Translations under genes and position numbers: made by a program
Assembly (NCBI RefSeq): GCF_902506555.1
Contig: NZ_LR732707.1
Location: forward strand, 1,016,001-1,080,000
Length of the DNA stretch: 64,000 nt
Direction of reading: 5' to 3'
Source of the DNA: Sphingorhabdus sp. 109
GTDB lineage: Bacteria > Pseudomonadota > Alphaproteobacteria > Sphingomonadales > Sphingomonadaceae
Notes under the pieces: generated by a model
Told to the model about the DNA's origin: nothing
Seen by the model: the letters and a program-made list of their open reading frames with translations, nothing else
The model's database searches: none
Part shown: positions 18,229-27,840 of the stretch, one piece after another
Numbering within the stretch: the first letter of the stretch is position 1
Layout: each line of letters starts with the position of its first letter

Positions 18229-19611
18229 TCACTCGACGTCGGATTTCTTTCGTGAAGCAAGGCCCAATATCTTCAATTTCCGATGCAGGGCCGACCGCTC
18301 CATGCCGATGAAATTGGCGGTTTTCGAGATGTTGCCGGAAAAGCGACGGATTTGTACTTTCAGATATTCGCGTTCGAAGCTCTCCCGTGCTTCGCGCAAA
18401 GGGGAGCCCATGAGCGATGCGACGCCCTGATCGAGATCATCGTCATTGCCAAGCACTTCCGGCGGCAACATCTCGACCTCTATCTTCGCAAAATTATCTT
18501 TTGGCGCCAGGATGATCGTCCGCTCGACGACATTGCGCAACTGGCGGACATTGCCCGGCCAGTCACAGGCTTGCAGGGCCGCCATGGCTTCATCGGTAAT
18601 TTCCGGTGGTTGCAGGCGCTGTTCGGCCGCAAATCGCGCGGCATAGTGGTCGACGAGAACCGGAATATCCTCCCGCCTCTGGTTGAGCGGCGGCAGCACG
18701 ACCGGCACTACGTTGAGCCGGTAGAAGAGATCCTCCCGGAAGCGCTTCTCGCGGATTTCGACTTCCAGATCCCGCGACGTCGCTGATACAACCCGGACAT
18801 CGACATTCACCTTTTGCGACCCCCCAAGCCGGTTGAAACTCTGCTCGGTCAGGACCCGCAATATCTTGCCCTGGGTATCCAGCGGCATATCAGCGACTTC
18901 GTCGATGAACAGCGTTCCGCCATGGGCTTCCTCCATCAGCCCGGTTTTTTCTATCTTGCCGTTGCGTTCGGTGCCGAACAATTCTTCTTCCACGCTTTCG
19001 GGCGAAAGCCGGGCAGCGCTGATGGTGACAAAGGCGGCATCGGAGCGCGAGCTCCAATTATGCATCAGCCGCGCGGCAACTTCCTTGCCCACCCCGGCGG
19101 GGCCGGAAATCAGCAGGCGGCTCCCGGTTCCGGCGACGCGTTTCAGCGTGGCGCGCACGTTATTCACGGCAGCCGAGTTGCCGGTCAGTTCATCGGCGAA
19201 GCCGACGCGGGCCTTGAGAATTTCATTCTCCCGGCGCAGCCGGTCTGTTTCGGTGGCTCTGGATACCAGATGCAGCAGATGTTCGGCTTCAAACGGTTTC
19301 TCGATAAAATCGACCGCGCCCTGCGAGATAGCGGCGACAGCCGTGTCGATATTGCCATGGCCGGAGATGACGATGATCGGCATTTTGGCGTCGAGCTGTT
19401 TCAGCTCGGTCAGCAGTTCCAAGCCGTCAAGACGCGATCCTCTGAGCCAGACGTCCAGTAGAACCAGAGATGGACGCCGCTCGTTGACCGCGGCCAGCGC
19501 CGCGTCACTGTCGGCGGCCACCCGGGTCGTATAGCCCTCGTCCTCCAGAACTCCGGATATCAGATCACGGATATCGGGTTCGTCGTCGACAACCAGAATA
19601 TCTAACGCCAT
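18229..19611 (-). CDS. ntrX: NtrX-type sigma-54-family response regulator lacking GAFTGA
   Basis: A 460-residue regulator with receiver domain (Asp in LVLLDVWL), AAA+ domain (P-loop SGPAGVGKE, Walker B GTLFIDEVADMP) and a Fis-type helix-turn-helix near the C-terminus (ISKTANFIGMERSALHRKL). Where NtrC proteins have GAFTGA, this one reads NGKIEKTGL after ELFGTER, so contact with sigma-54 is doubtful. It lies 9 bp after ntrY, its cognate kinase gene. The NtrYX pair responds to nitrogen, redox or envelope signals in different alphaproteobacteria. Confidence 0.93.
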   Translation of the reverse strand: MALDILVVDDEPDIRDLISGVLEDEGYTTRVAADSDAALAAVNERRPSLVLLDVWLRGSRLDGLELLTELKQLDAKMPIIVISGHGNIDTAVAAISQGAVDFIEKPFEAEHLLHLVSRATETDRLRRENEILKARVGFADELTGNSAAVNNVRATLKRVAGTGSRLLISGPAGVGKEVAARLMHNWSSRSDAAFVTISAARLSPESVEEELFGTERNGKIEKTGLMEEAHGGTLFIDEVADMPLDTQGKILRVLTEQSFNRLGGSQKVNVDVRVVSATSRDLEVEIREKRFREDLFYRLNVVPVVLPPLNQRREDIPVLVDHYAARFAAEQRLQPPEITDEAMAALQACDWPGNVRQLRNVVERTIILAPKDNFAKIEVEMLPPEVLGNDDDLDQGVASLMGSPLREARESFEREYLKVQIRRFSGNISKTANFIGMERSALHRKLKILGLASRKKSDVE

Positions 19612-19620
19612 GTTGAACCT

Positions 19621-21921
19621 CTATTCCTCATTCGTTTCACTGTGCTGTTCGCTATTGTCCCCGTTCGGTCCCTTGTCAGGGGCATTGTCCGGATTTTCTG
19701 TATCTCCGTGGCTCAGCCGCGCCAGTTGCGATGGGCTGAACCGGATCGTCACCCGGGTGCCACCTTGCGGAGCATCGCTGAACTTCATTTCACCGAAATG
19801 TTCCTCGATGATTTTCTTGACGATCGCGAGGCCCAGTCCGGTGCCGCTGGCCCGGGTTGTCATGTAAGGCTCGACGATCCGGTCTCGTTCGATTGGCAGC
19901 CCGATGCCATTGTCCGTCAATTCGATTGCGACAATTTGGTTCTCGCTCCGGATTTCCAGATCGATCTGACCGTCTGACAGTTGAAAATCTGCACTGGATT
20001 CTGCTCGTTGCTCAATTGCTTCTGCAGCATTTTTGATAATATTGGTGAATGCCTGTCCAAGCTGCCGCCGGTCGCAGACCAGCGATACAGGCTGAGCGTC
20101 CGCGTTAAAATTAAATGTGACAGACGGCCATGCTACATCCTGCATGAACAACGCCTGCTTCAGGATATCGTCCAGATTCTCCCGCCGGAAAACCGGTTTC
20201 GGCATGCGTGCGAAGGAAGAAAATTCATCGACAATATTGCGCAGATCACCAACCTGGCGGATGATCGTATTGGTAAGATTTTCAAAAATGCTGACATCGT
20301 CGCTCATCCGCGCACCGAATCTGCGCTGCAGCCGTTCGGCGGCCAGCTGGATCGGGGTCAGGGGATTCTTGATTTCGTGCGCGATGCGCCGGGCTACGTC
20401 AGACCAGGCTGCCCGTCGCTGGTCGAGCAACTGCTGGGTGATATCTTCAAAGGTGATAACATGACCGGTCGGTCCGCCGACAATTTTGACCGCCAGGGTG
20501 CGCATGTCGGAATCGGTAGCAAATTCGATGATGCTATTTTCCACTCCATCCTGAACAAGACTTGCAAATTGCGGGGCGGCTTTGCCGATATCGGCCTCAA
20601 GCAGATCGTCGATCGGCTTGGAAAGCAGCGACTGCGCTTGTGAATTGACCAGCCCAATCTCGCCTTTTTCATTTACACTGATGATCCCGGCGGTGACCGA
20701 TTCCAGTACAGCTTCGATGAAGGCACGCCGGCTGCCGAGCTGTTCATTGGCTGTTATCAGCGCGGTCGTCTGGGTTTCCAGCCGCTCGGTCATGCGGTTG
20801 AACGCCCGCCCCAGCGTGCCGATTTCGTCATTTTCAAAGGTCGTCGGTACCCGGGTGGCAAGATCGCCTTCGGTGACCCGTTTGGCCGCGTGGACGAGGT
20901 CGCTGACCGGTTTCACCATGCGGTCGGCAACCGCCAGCGCGATCCACAAGACCAGCCCGACAATCAGTAACGAAATGACGAACAGGGCTATGTTGAACTG
21001 CAATTGCAGGCTGCGCGATCGCGAGAATAGGTCTTCATAGTCGGCGAGAACCGATTGTGCCCTCTCCCACTGGCTCAGCGCCAGCATATCGGAGTCGCGC
21101 GCCGCGTAGAGAAAAATGCGGGAATTCAGGTCGAGCGCGGTAACCGCCTCGATCTTGTCCGGCCTTGCGGTGACCACATAGCTTTGCCCTTGCTCCAGTT
21201 GCTTGAGAACGGCATCGGTTATCTTGGGTTGCTGGTCGGTGTCATCGGGATCCACCGCCGCCGCCGTCCTGGCGACACCATCCGCCCCATATTCGATGAT
21301 CGCCGATTCATTGAGCTTTCTCGACAACACCTGAAACACATAGCCTTCGGCAAATTGCGGGCTTTCCAGTTCGGCCTGCTGCAAATAGTTGCGCAGGTCA
21401 TTGGCCATGGTGATGGTCTCTTCTCCCACTTCGCGCTGGTTTTGCTCATAATAGCCGCGCGCAAGATCATTGGCATTTTCCAGCATGCCGCGGGCGCGAT
21501 CAGAAAACCAGAATTCGACGCCATATTGGAACAATAATGATGCAAAGATTACAACCAGCACCATCGGGATGCTGGCGACCAGCGAGAACAGGGCCACCAA
21601 CCGGACGTGCAGGCGGCCCTTGCTGCCGATTGACGATTGCGCAGCCCTGCCCTTCGCGATCCGGCGTCCGAACAGCACCAGCAAGGTCATCGCCGGAATC
21701 AGGTTCGCCACCAACAAAGCGGCGGTCAGCGGCGGTGAAATGAAGTCGGTCTGGTCGGATTGCGTACTCAGCAGGAAATAGGTGCCCAGCATGATCGTGC
21801 CGAACAGCAGCGCGACAATCCATTCGACCCGCCGCATGACCGCTTCTTTCTCGGCCATTAGCGACAGGCGGCGCAGCCAGAGGGGGACACGCTGTTCCGT
21901 CAGGGGGGGAGACACTGTCAT
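19621..21921 (-). CDS. ntrY: NtrY-type membrane sensor histidine kinase
   Basis: A 766-residue kinase if begun at ATG 21921; a GTG at 21960 would add 13 residues, and neither has a strong ribosome binding site. Three membrane segments near the N-terminus and one before the HAMP domain bracket a periplasmic region. HAMP is followed by PAS, a HisKA domain (ARRIAHEIKNPLTPIQ, phospho-His) and an HATPase domain (ELTDNGIGLP, ASGTGLGLAIVKKI). A glutamate- and asparagine-rich tail ends the protein. It follows ntrC by 97 bp and is close-coupled to ntrX. Confidence 0.94.
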   Translation of the reverse strand: MTVSPPLTEQRVPLWLRRLSLMAEKEAVMRRVEWIVALLFGTIMLGTYFLLSTQSDQTDFISPPLTAALLVANLIPAMTLLVLFGRRIAKGRAAQSSIGSKGRLHVRLVALFSLVASIPMVLVVIFASLLFQYGVEFWFSDRARGMLENANDLARGYYEQNQREVGEETITMANDLRNYLQQAELESPQFAEGYVFQVLSRKLNESAIIEYGADGVARTAAAVDPDDTDQQPKITDAVLKQLEQGQSYVVTARPDKIEAVTALDLNSRIFLYAARDSDMLALSQWERAQSVLADYEDLFSRSRSLQLQFNIALFVISLLIVGLVLWIALAVADRMVKPVSDLVHAAKRVTEGDLATRVPTTFENDEIGTLGRAFNRMTERLETQTTALITANEQLGSRRAFIEAVLESVTAGIISVNEKGEIGLVNSQAQSLLSKPIDDLLEADIGKAAPQFASLVQDGVENSIIEFATDSDMRTLAVKIVGGPTGHVITFEDITQQLLDQRRAAWSDVARRIAHEIKNPLTPIQLAAERLQRRFGARMSDDVSIFENLTNTIIRQVGDLRNIVDEFSSFARMPKPVFRRENLDDILKQALFMQDVAWPSVTFNFNADAQPVSLVCDRRQLGQAFTNIIKNAAEAIEQRAESSADFQLSDGQIDLEIRSENQIVAIELTDNGIGLPIERDRIVEPYMTTRASGTGLGLAIVKKIIEEHFGEMKFSDAPQGGTRVTIRFSPSQLARLSHGDTENPDNAPDKGPNGDNSEQHSETNEE

Positions 21922-22018
21922 TGTGCTTTCAATACAACGGAATCGTTGCAAAAAAAGCACTAATATTGTAAAAATATCACGGTTGAGCGAAGCAATCCGT
22001 CAGTTCATCGCGAAGACG

Positions 22019-23440
22019 TCATTTCGACTCGGATGGATCGATCTGATATTCGTTCAGCTTCTTGCGCAATGTATTGCGGTTGATACCCAGAATTTTTGCC
22101 GCCTTGATCTGGTTTCCATGGGCATGGTGCATCATTTCGGACAGCAGCGGTTTTTCAAATTTCTCCAGCGCCTGCGTATAGAGATTCTCCTTTTCCGGCG
22201 CGGCCATCAGGTCCAGCACGATCGCCTTGATATGCGCTTCAAACTCCATATTTGCCGCCTGGCCTCGGTCCTCGCTGCGTTCGGTCGCGAGAATTTGGCG
22301 AATGGCGTCTTCCGACAGCGTGTCCTCCCTGCCGGTCACGACCAGACGGTAGATAACATTTTTCAGTTCCCGGACATTGCCGCGCCAATAGTGGTGGCAA
22401 AGCAGGTTCATTCCTTCCTCGGAAATTTGCTTGTGGGGCAGTCCTTCGGTCACCGCAAGCTTGAGGAAATGCTTGGTCAGCGCCGGAATATCGCTGGCGC
22501 GTTCCCGTAGCGGCGGCAATTCGATCGGCACCACATTGATCCGGTAATAGAGATCTTCGCGGAACTTTCCCTGCTCAATCAGATCGAGAAAATCATGATT
22601 GGTGGCGGCAATGATCCGGACGTCGAGCTTGACTGGCCCCTTGCCGCCTACGCGGTTGATTTCGCCAGATTGCAGAGCGCGCAGCAACCGGGTCTGGGCG
22701 TGCATCGGCATGTCGCCGATTTCGTCGAGGAACAGGGTGCCGCCCTGCGCCTGTTCGAACTTGCCCGAGGCATTGGCAACAGCGCCGGTGAAAGCACCCT
22801 TTTCGTGGCCGAACAGCTCCGCTTCGATCAGTTCCGAGGGGATCGCGGCCATATTGACCGCGACAAATGGTCCGGATTTGCGGTGGCCAAGCCCGTGAAT
22901 TGCCTCGGCTACCAGTTCCTTGCCGGTACCCGATTCGCCAAGCACGAGCACTGACAGATCGTTTTTCAGCAGTCGGGCGATCATCCGGTAAACTTCCTGC
23001 ATCGCCGGACTGCGTCCGACCAGCGGCAGGCTCTCCTCGTCCATCGAAGGCTCTACCGGCTGAATATTCTTCGGTTTCAGCGCCTGGCCCACGACCTGTA
23101 CCAGTTCGTCGAGATCAAAGGGCTTGGGCAGATATTCAAACGCTCCCGTTTCCGAGGCGCGGACCGCGGTGTTGAGGGTGTTCTGAGCGGAAATGATAAT
23201 GATCGGAATATCGGGATGGGTCGCCTTGACGCTGTCGAGCGAGGAAATCCCGTCGCCATCCCCTTCGCCCAGCCCGACATCGGTAAGCAACAGATCATAA
23301 TGGCTGCTCGACATCAGCGCGTCGCGTTCGGCGATCGACTTGCAATTCTCCACTTCGTAGCCCTCGGCGCGCAGAGCGGTGATGATAACATGGCTGACCG
23401 ACAGATCGTCTTCTACCAATATGATTTTTTCTTTGGCCAT
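22019..23440 (-). CDS. ntrC: Nitrogen regulation response regulator NtrC (NR(I))
   Basis: A 473-residue sigma-54 activator. The receiver domain has its phospho-acceptor Asp in LLLTDVGLG. The AAA+ domain contains GESGTGKE (Walker A), GAFTGA for sigma-54 contact and GGTLFLDEIGDMP (Walker B). The C-terminal Fis-type helix-turn-helix is NQIKAAKILGINRNTLRKKL. It lies 14 bp after ntrB. When phosphorylated under nitrogen limitation it would activate glnA, amt and similar promoters elsewhere. Confidence 0.97.
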   Translation of the reverse strand: MAKEKIILVEDDLSVSHVIITALRAEGYEVENCKSIAERDALMSSSHYDLLLTDVGLGEGDGDGISSLDSVKATHPDIPIIIISAQNTLNTAVRASETGAFEYLPKPFDLDELVQVVGQALKPKNIQPVEPSMDEESLPLVGRSPAMQEVYRMIARLLKNDLSVLVLGESGTGKELVAEAIHGLGHRKSGPFVAVNMAAIPSELIEAELFGHEKGAFTGAVANASGKFEQAQGGTLFLDEIGDMPMHAQTRLLRALQSGEINRVGGKGPVKLDVRIIAATNHDFLDLIEQGKFREDLYYRINVVPIELPPLRERASDIPALTKHFLKLAVTEGLPHKQISEEGMNLLCHHYWRGNVRELKNVIYRLVVTGREDTLSEDAIRQILATERSEDRGQAANMEFEAHIKAIVLDLMAAPEKENLYTQALEKFEKPLLSEMMHHAHGNQIKAAKILGINRNTLRKKLNEYQIDPSESK

Positions 23441-23454
23441 GATATTTCCTGACG

Positions 23455-24528
23455 TCAGTTTTTCGGTGCAACGGGAAGAAATAGAGTGAACCGGCTCATT
23501 TCGTCCTGGTTCTCGCGATCGTAGCGGATCCGGCCGTTCATATCCCGCATCAGCTTTTTCACCAGTGCGAGGCCCAGCCCCTGCCCTTCCTTTTTGGTCG
23601 AGACGAAGGGCGAGAATATTTCCCGTTCCAGTTCGGCGGGGACGCCCGGGCCGTTGTCGCAGACCATGATCTGGATTGGCAGACGGACCGCGGCCGTTTG
23701 GCCCTGAGCCGAGAGCGAAGCGCCGAAACTGTAGCGGGTGATGATGCGGATCTTCGGGTCGGGCAGATGTTTGGTGGCATCGACGGCGTTGGCGAGCAAG
23801 TTGGTCAATACCTGCATCATTGCGTCCGGATCGATCAGCGCGTCGGGCAGAGACGGGTCAAATTTGTCCCGGATTTTAACTGCCTGACCGGTGGCCGCCT
23901 CGGTCGATCGCCGGGCTCGATCGATCAATGTGTGAATATTAACCGCCTTGGTCTGTGCCGGCTGATTGGACGACAAGGTCTGCATCCGGTTGAGCAGATT
24001 GACTACCCTCTCCACTTCAGCCGTAATCATCTGGGTCAGCGGTTTCTGGCTGTCGTCAAGCTGCCGGTCGAGCAGCTGCGCTGCGCCCTTGATCGCCGCC
24101 AACGGGTTTTTTATCTCGTGGCTGAGAATGTCCGGCGCGCGAATGGCGAGATTGGACGGATCATTATTCTCATTTTCGAGGATGGGGCCATCCTGCGGCA
24201 TGGGTGAAAGCGAAATCAGCCGCCAAAGCGATTCCGAGGCCAGCGGATGAATGTCGAAATCGACGATCCCCAATTTGCGCTCGTCACCGGAGATCATCAC
24301 GCCACGTGCAGTCAGGCTGATGTCCCGTTCGGTCAGCGCCGCATCTAGCCGAGGATCGGAAAAATGCAAAATCTGGTCAATCCTGCGACCGACCAGATGT
24401 TTGGCGCTGGTGCCAAAAAGCGCTTCGCCTGCAGGATTGACCCGGGTCACCATATGATCCGAGTCGACGATCAGGAGCGCGTGGCTGAGCCCGGACAGTA
24501 TCAGCTCAGCCGGAGGCGTCCCGTCCAT
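23455..24528 (-). CDS. ntrB: Nitrogen regulation sensor kinase NtrB (NR(II))
   Basis: A cytoplasmic 357-residue kinase with no membrane segments. A PAS domain (about 10-110) precedes HisKA with the phospho-His in LSHEIKNPLAAIKG and an HATPase domain (VCDNGPGVP, KKEGQGLGLALVKKL). It phosphorylates NtrC and is governed by PII in related systems. The ATG at 24528 overlaps the dusB stop by 1 bp (TGATG); a TTG one codon earlier is the alternative start. The dusB-ntrB-ntrC order is the classical nifR3-ntrBC operon. Confidence 0.95.
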   Translation of the reverse strand: MDGTPPAELILSGLSHALLIVDSDHMVTRVNPAGEALFGTSAKHLVGRRIDQILHFSDPRLDAALTERDISLTARGVMISGDERKLGIVDFDIHPLASESLWRLISLSPMPQDGPILENENNDPSNLAIRAPDILSHEIKNPLAAIKGAAQLLDRQLDDSQKPLTQMITAEVERVVNLLNRMQTLSSNQPAQTKAVNIHTLIDRARRSTEAATGQAVKIRDKFDPSLPDALIDPDAMMQVLTNLLANAVDATKHLPDPKIRIITRYSFGASLSAQGQTAAVRLPIQIMVCDNGPGVPAELEREIFSPFVSTKKEGQGLGLALVKKLMRDMNGRIRYDRENQDEMSRFTLFLPVAPKN

Positions 24529-25523
24529 CAAGCGGCCGCTTTGTTCAGCCAGGGCGAATAAAATTCCTCGAGCATTTCGAGCACGACATAGGGATCGTTC
24601 TCGCTATTGGCCCGATTGCGAAATTCAGCAGATCCGGTCAGGCCTTTGGTATACCAGCCGATGTGCTTGCGTGCCACCTTGACGCCAACATGGTCGCCAT
24701 AGAGTTTCAGCATGTCGCGATAATGTTCGTCGAGAATGGCATATTGCGTGGCAATATCCGGATCCGGCAGATGTTCCCCGGTCTTGAACCAGTGCATGAA
24801 CTGCCCGAGCAGCCACGGTTTTCCATAGGCACCGCGGCCGATCATCACGCCATCAGCACCGCTTTGTTCGAGCGCTTTCTGCCCGTCTTCAATTGAACAA
24901 ATGTCGCCGTTAACGATCACCGGCAGTGAAACCGCTTGCTTGACCTTGCTGACGAAGGCCCAGTCAGCGCTATCCCGGTACATCTGGCATCGGGTTCTGC
25001 CATGTACGACAATCATTTTCGCGCCCAGGTCTTCTGCGATACGGGCAAGTTCCGGCGCGTTCAGGCTCTGATGATCCCAGCCCATGCGCATTTTGACGGT
25101 CACCGGCACCTTGACCGCCTCGACCGTCGCCTTGATCAGCGAGGCCGCCAGCGGGAGGTCGCGCATCAGCGCCGAGCCGGCATCACCATTGACGACCTTC
25201 TTCACCGGGCAGCCCATGTTGATATCGATAATCTGGGCGCCGCGATCCTCATTCAGTCTGGCAGCGTCAGCCATTACCGCCGGGTCACAGCCGGCGAGTT
25301 GCATCGAGACCGGTTCTTCGGTCGCATCCCACGCGCATTTCTGCAGCGACTGGCGGGTTTCGCGGATCATCGCCTGGCTGGCAATCATTTCGGTGACATT
25401 GAGACCGGAGCCAAATCGACGGACCAACTTGCGGAACGGCAAATCGGTGACGCCGGTCATCGGCGCCAGAATGACCGGGCTGTCAATTTTCAAGTCACCA
25501 ATGAAGATGGGATCAATTTTCAT
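24528..25523 (-). CDS. dusB: tRNA dihydrouridine synthase DusB (NifR3)
   Basis: A 331-residue FMN-dependent enzyme that reduces uridine to dihydrouridine in tRNA D-loops. The barrel starts [15 protein letters not shown]. The family motif MGCPVKKV contains the catalytic cysteine region, and FMN-phosphate contacts lie in VNGDICS and [13 protein letters not shown]. It is the first gene of the ntr operon, divergent from ispDF across a 92-bp gap that must hold both promoters. Confidence 0.96.
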   Translation of the reverse strand: MKIDPIFIGDLKIDSPVILAPMTGVTDLPFRKLVRRFGSGLNVTEMIASQAMIRETRQSLQKCAWDATEEPVSMQLAGCDPAVMADAARLNEDRGAQIIDINMGCPVKKVVNGDAGSALMRDLPLAASLIKATVEAVKVPVTVKMRMGWDHQSLNAPELARIAEDLGAKMIVVHGRTRCQMYRDSADWAFVSKVKQAVSLPVIVNGDICSIEDGQKALEQSGADGVMIGRGAYGKPWLLGQFMHWFKTGEHLPDPDIATQYAILDEHYRDMLKLYGDHVGVKVARKHIGWYTKGLTGSAEFRNRANSENDPYVVLEMLEEFYSPWLNKAAA

Positions 25524-25615
25524 ATCTACTGCCTAAATTTTAAGCAGCCTCTACCTATAAATCAATTTCGAGGCAAGAATTGCTTCATCCTCTTTCTCGG
25601 CGTAGATCGCGAGTC

Positions 25616-26788
25616 ATGGTTGCATCCCCCGATCCTTCCCAGCAGACCCACGCTCTGATTGTAGCCGCCGGTGTCGGCGCGCGGTCGGGACTGGACCTGC
25701 CCAAGCAGTTTGAAACCATTGGCGGCAAGCCGATGATCCGGCACAGCGTGGAAAGATTGTCCTCTCATCCCGCTGTCGACCGGATATGGATCGTGATTGC
25801 CGAGGGGCAGGAAGACATGCTAAATCAATCGCTTGTCTCCTTTCCCTCGCACAATATCGTGATCGGCGGAACGACCCGCCAGCGGTCGGTCTATAACGGG
25901 CTGATGGCGATTTGGCGTGCCGGTGGCGCCCGATATGTTCTTGTCCATGACGCCGCACGGCCCTTTGTGCCGGATGTGGTGGTCAACCGGCTCCTTGACC
26001 AGCTGGAGCGGGCGCCTGCTGCCATTCCGCTGCTGCCTTGCGTTGACACAATGGTGCAACTGAACGGTAACCAGCTCGATCGGACGGTGGATCGCAACAG
26101 CCTGTGGCGCGTGCAGACGCCGCAAGCCTTCGATTTTCAGAAGCTTGTTGCGGCCCATGAAAATTTCACCGCAGACAAAGATGCCAGCGATGATGCGCAG
26201 ATATTTCGCGCCGCTGGACATAAGGTTTCGACCGTCGCGGGTGACGAAGCGCTCAGAAAATTTACTTTGCCCGCCGATTTTTCGGCAGAAGGAACCGAGA
26301 TTATGCACCAGACGCGTACCGGGATGGGCTATGATGTCCACCGATTGGTTGCCGGTGAGCAGTTATGGCTGGGTGGCGTTAAAATCGATCACGAGAAAGG
26401 TCTTGCCGGACATAGCGATGCTGATGTCCTGCTCCACGCGTTGACGGACGCCCTGCTCGGAACAATAGCTGCTGGCGATATTGGCGACCATTTCCCGCCG
26501 TCGGATCCGCAATGGCGTGGCGTGGCTTCTGCGCACTTTTTGGAACATGCGGTGAAGCTGATTGTTGAAAAAGCCGGCTTGATCCAGAATGTCGATATGA
26601 CGATCATCTGCGAGGCGCCCAAGATCAAGCCGCACCGCGAAGCCATTCGACAGAATATCGCGTCCCTGCTCAAGCTTGACCTGGATCGTGTCAGCGTTAA
26701 AGCGACCACGACCGAGGCGCTTGGCTTCACGGGGCGCGGGGAAGGCATAGCGGCGCAAGCCATTGCCACGATTCTATTGGAAGGATGA
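25616..26788 (+). CDS. ispDF: Bifunctional MEP cytidylyltransferase / MEcPP synthase IspDF
   Basis: A 390-residue fusion carrying two MEP-pathway steps of isoprenoid synthesis. The IspD half opens with ALIVAAGVGARSG, the CTP-binding loop, and has VLVHDAARPF and DRNSLWRVQTPQAF. The IspF half begins RTGMGYDVHRL, supplies zinc ligands Asp and His, and includes AGHSDADVLLHALTDALLG and TTTEALGFTGRGEG. The ATG at 25616 is chosen over an upstream TTG at 25580. Fusion of the two enzymes is common in alphaproteobacteria. The stop overlaps the next gene by 4 bp. Confidence 0.96.
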   Translation: MVASPDPSQQTHALIVAAGVGARSGLDLPKQFETIGGKPMIRHSVERLSSHPAVDRIWIVIAEGQEDMLNQSLVSFPSHNIVIGGTTRQRSVYNGLMAIWRAGGARYVLVHDAARPFVPDVVVNRLLDQLERAPAAIPLLPCVDTMVQLNGNQLDRTVDRNSLWRVQTPQAFDFQKLVAAHENFTADKDASDDAQIFRAAGHKVSTVAGDEALRKFTLPADFSAEGTEIMHQTRTGMGYDVHRLVAGEQLWLGGVKIDHEKGLAGHSDADVLLHALTDALLGTIAAGDIGDHFPPSDPQWRGVASAHFLEHAVKLIVEKAGLIQNVDMTIICEAPKIKPHREAIRQNIASLLKLDLDRVSVKATTTEALGFTGRGEGIAAQAIATILLEG

Positions 26789-27309
26789 GAATGAAGAAGC
26801 TTGCATCTTGCGTCACTCTAATCAGCGCGCTCAACATCGGTGCTGCCCAGGCCGCAGAAACGCAGGCCTGTGTCTCTGCCGAACAGGCCAATGCGATATT
26901 CACGTATATTCTGCCCGTTATTTTTGATGCTGCGGGATCAAAATGCAGCCCCTATCTCGACGAGAATGCGGCATTGTTGCAGCAGAACTCACAATCCTAT
27001 CAGAAATATAGCATCGCTTCGGAGCAGGCCTGGCCGACAGCCAAGCACGGAATCAAGATCATGTTCGATGAAAAGATGCCGGAAAGCATGGATGTTGATG
27101 CCATGCGGCCCTTCCTCGATGGTCTGGTCAGCGCCATGGTCAACGATGGCATCAAACCCAAAAGCTGCACCACGATCAGCGAAGCCTATACATTGCTGGA
27201 ACCGCTGCCGCCGGCTAATGTTGGTGGATTGATCGGATTGTTCATGAAGCTGGGAACTGACCGTGAGAAAAAGCCGCCGATAATTATTTGTGAAAACACG
27301 GAGAAATAG
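26785..27309 (+). CDS. Hypothetical secreted protein with four cysteines
   Basis: A 174-residue protein with a signal peptide (about 1-23, cleavage after AAQA). The mature part contains four cysteines near residues 29, 53, 132 and 170, enough for two disulfides in the periplasm. It is mostly helical in appearance and has no motif that I recognise. The start overlaps the ispDF stop (ATGA); an ATG two codons later is also possible. Position between ispDF and a CinA-family gene suggests co-transcription, not a shared function. Confidence 0.75.
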   Translation: MRMKKLASCVTLISALNIGAAQAAETQACVSAEQANAIFTYILPVIFDAAGSKCSPYLDENAALLQQNSQSYQKYSIASEQAWPTAKHGIKIMFDEKMPESMDVDAMRPFLDGLVSAMVNDGIKPKSCTTISEAYTLLEPLPPANVGGLIGLFMKLGTDREKKPPIIICENTEK

Positions 27310-27324
27310 GGTAGCCGCACTTTC

Positions 27325-27840
27325 ATGCAAAATCTTCTTCCCCCAGAGCTTGCCGCATTGGCGGCCCAAGTCATCGAGCAGAACCGCAAGATTGGCAGAC
27401 GGATTACCGTAGCCGAAAGCTGCACCGGCGGTCTGGTTGCCGCCGCTCTGACCGAGGTGGCTGGCAGCAGCGACGTATTCGATTGCGGCTTCATCACCTA
27501 TTCCAATGACGCCAAGCAGTCGATGGTGGGAGTCAGCGGTGATCTGCTCGAGACCTTTGGTGCGGTGTCCATCGCGGTCGCCTGGGAAATGGCGCAGGGG
27601 GCGCTCGAGCGCTCGGGCTGCGATGTCGCAGTGGCGATCACCGGAGTTGCAGGACCCGGCGGCGGGACCGAGAAAAAGCCGGTCGGTACGGTTGTCTTTG
27701 CCAAGGCCGAGAAGGGTAAAAGCGCCGAGGATGTTGTGGCCGACCGCAAGAATTTCGGCGACGACCAGAGCCGCGCCGATATCCGTTTTCAGGCGGTGCG
27801 GGTGGCGCTGGAACTGCTGCTGCCCGAAGAAAGCGCGTAG
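27325..27840 (+). CDS. pncC: CinA-family nicotinamide-nucleotide amidohydrolase
   Basis: A 171-residue stand-alone CinA C-terminal domain, which deamidates NMN to nicotinate mononucleotide. ITVAESCTGGLVAAALTEV is the signature of the family, with the catalytic serine and neighbouring residues, and GVAGPGGGTEKKPVGTV follows. The N-terminal MoCF-like domain of full CinA is absent. The last 52 bp overlap the 3' end of ratA on the other strand. Confidence 0.88.
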   Translation: MQNLLPPELAALAAQVIEQNRKIGRRITVAESCTGGLVAAALTEVAGSSDVFDCGFITYSNDAKQSMVGVSGDLLETFGAVSIAVAWEMAQGALERSGCDVAVAITGVAGPGGGTEKKPVGTVVFAKAEKGKSAEDVVADRKNFGDDQSRADIRFQAVRVALELLLPEESA

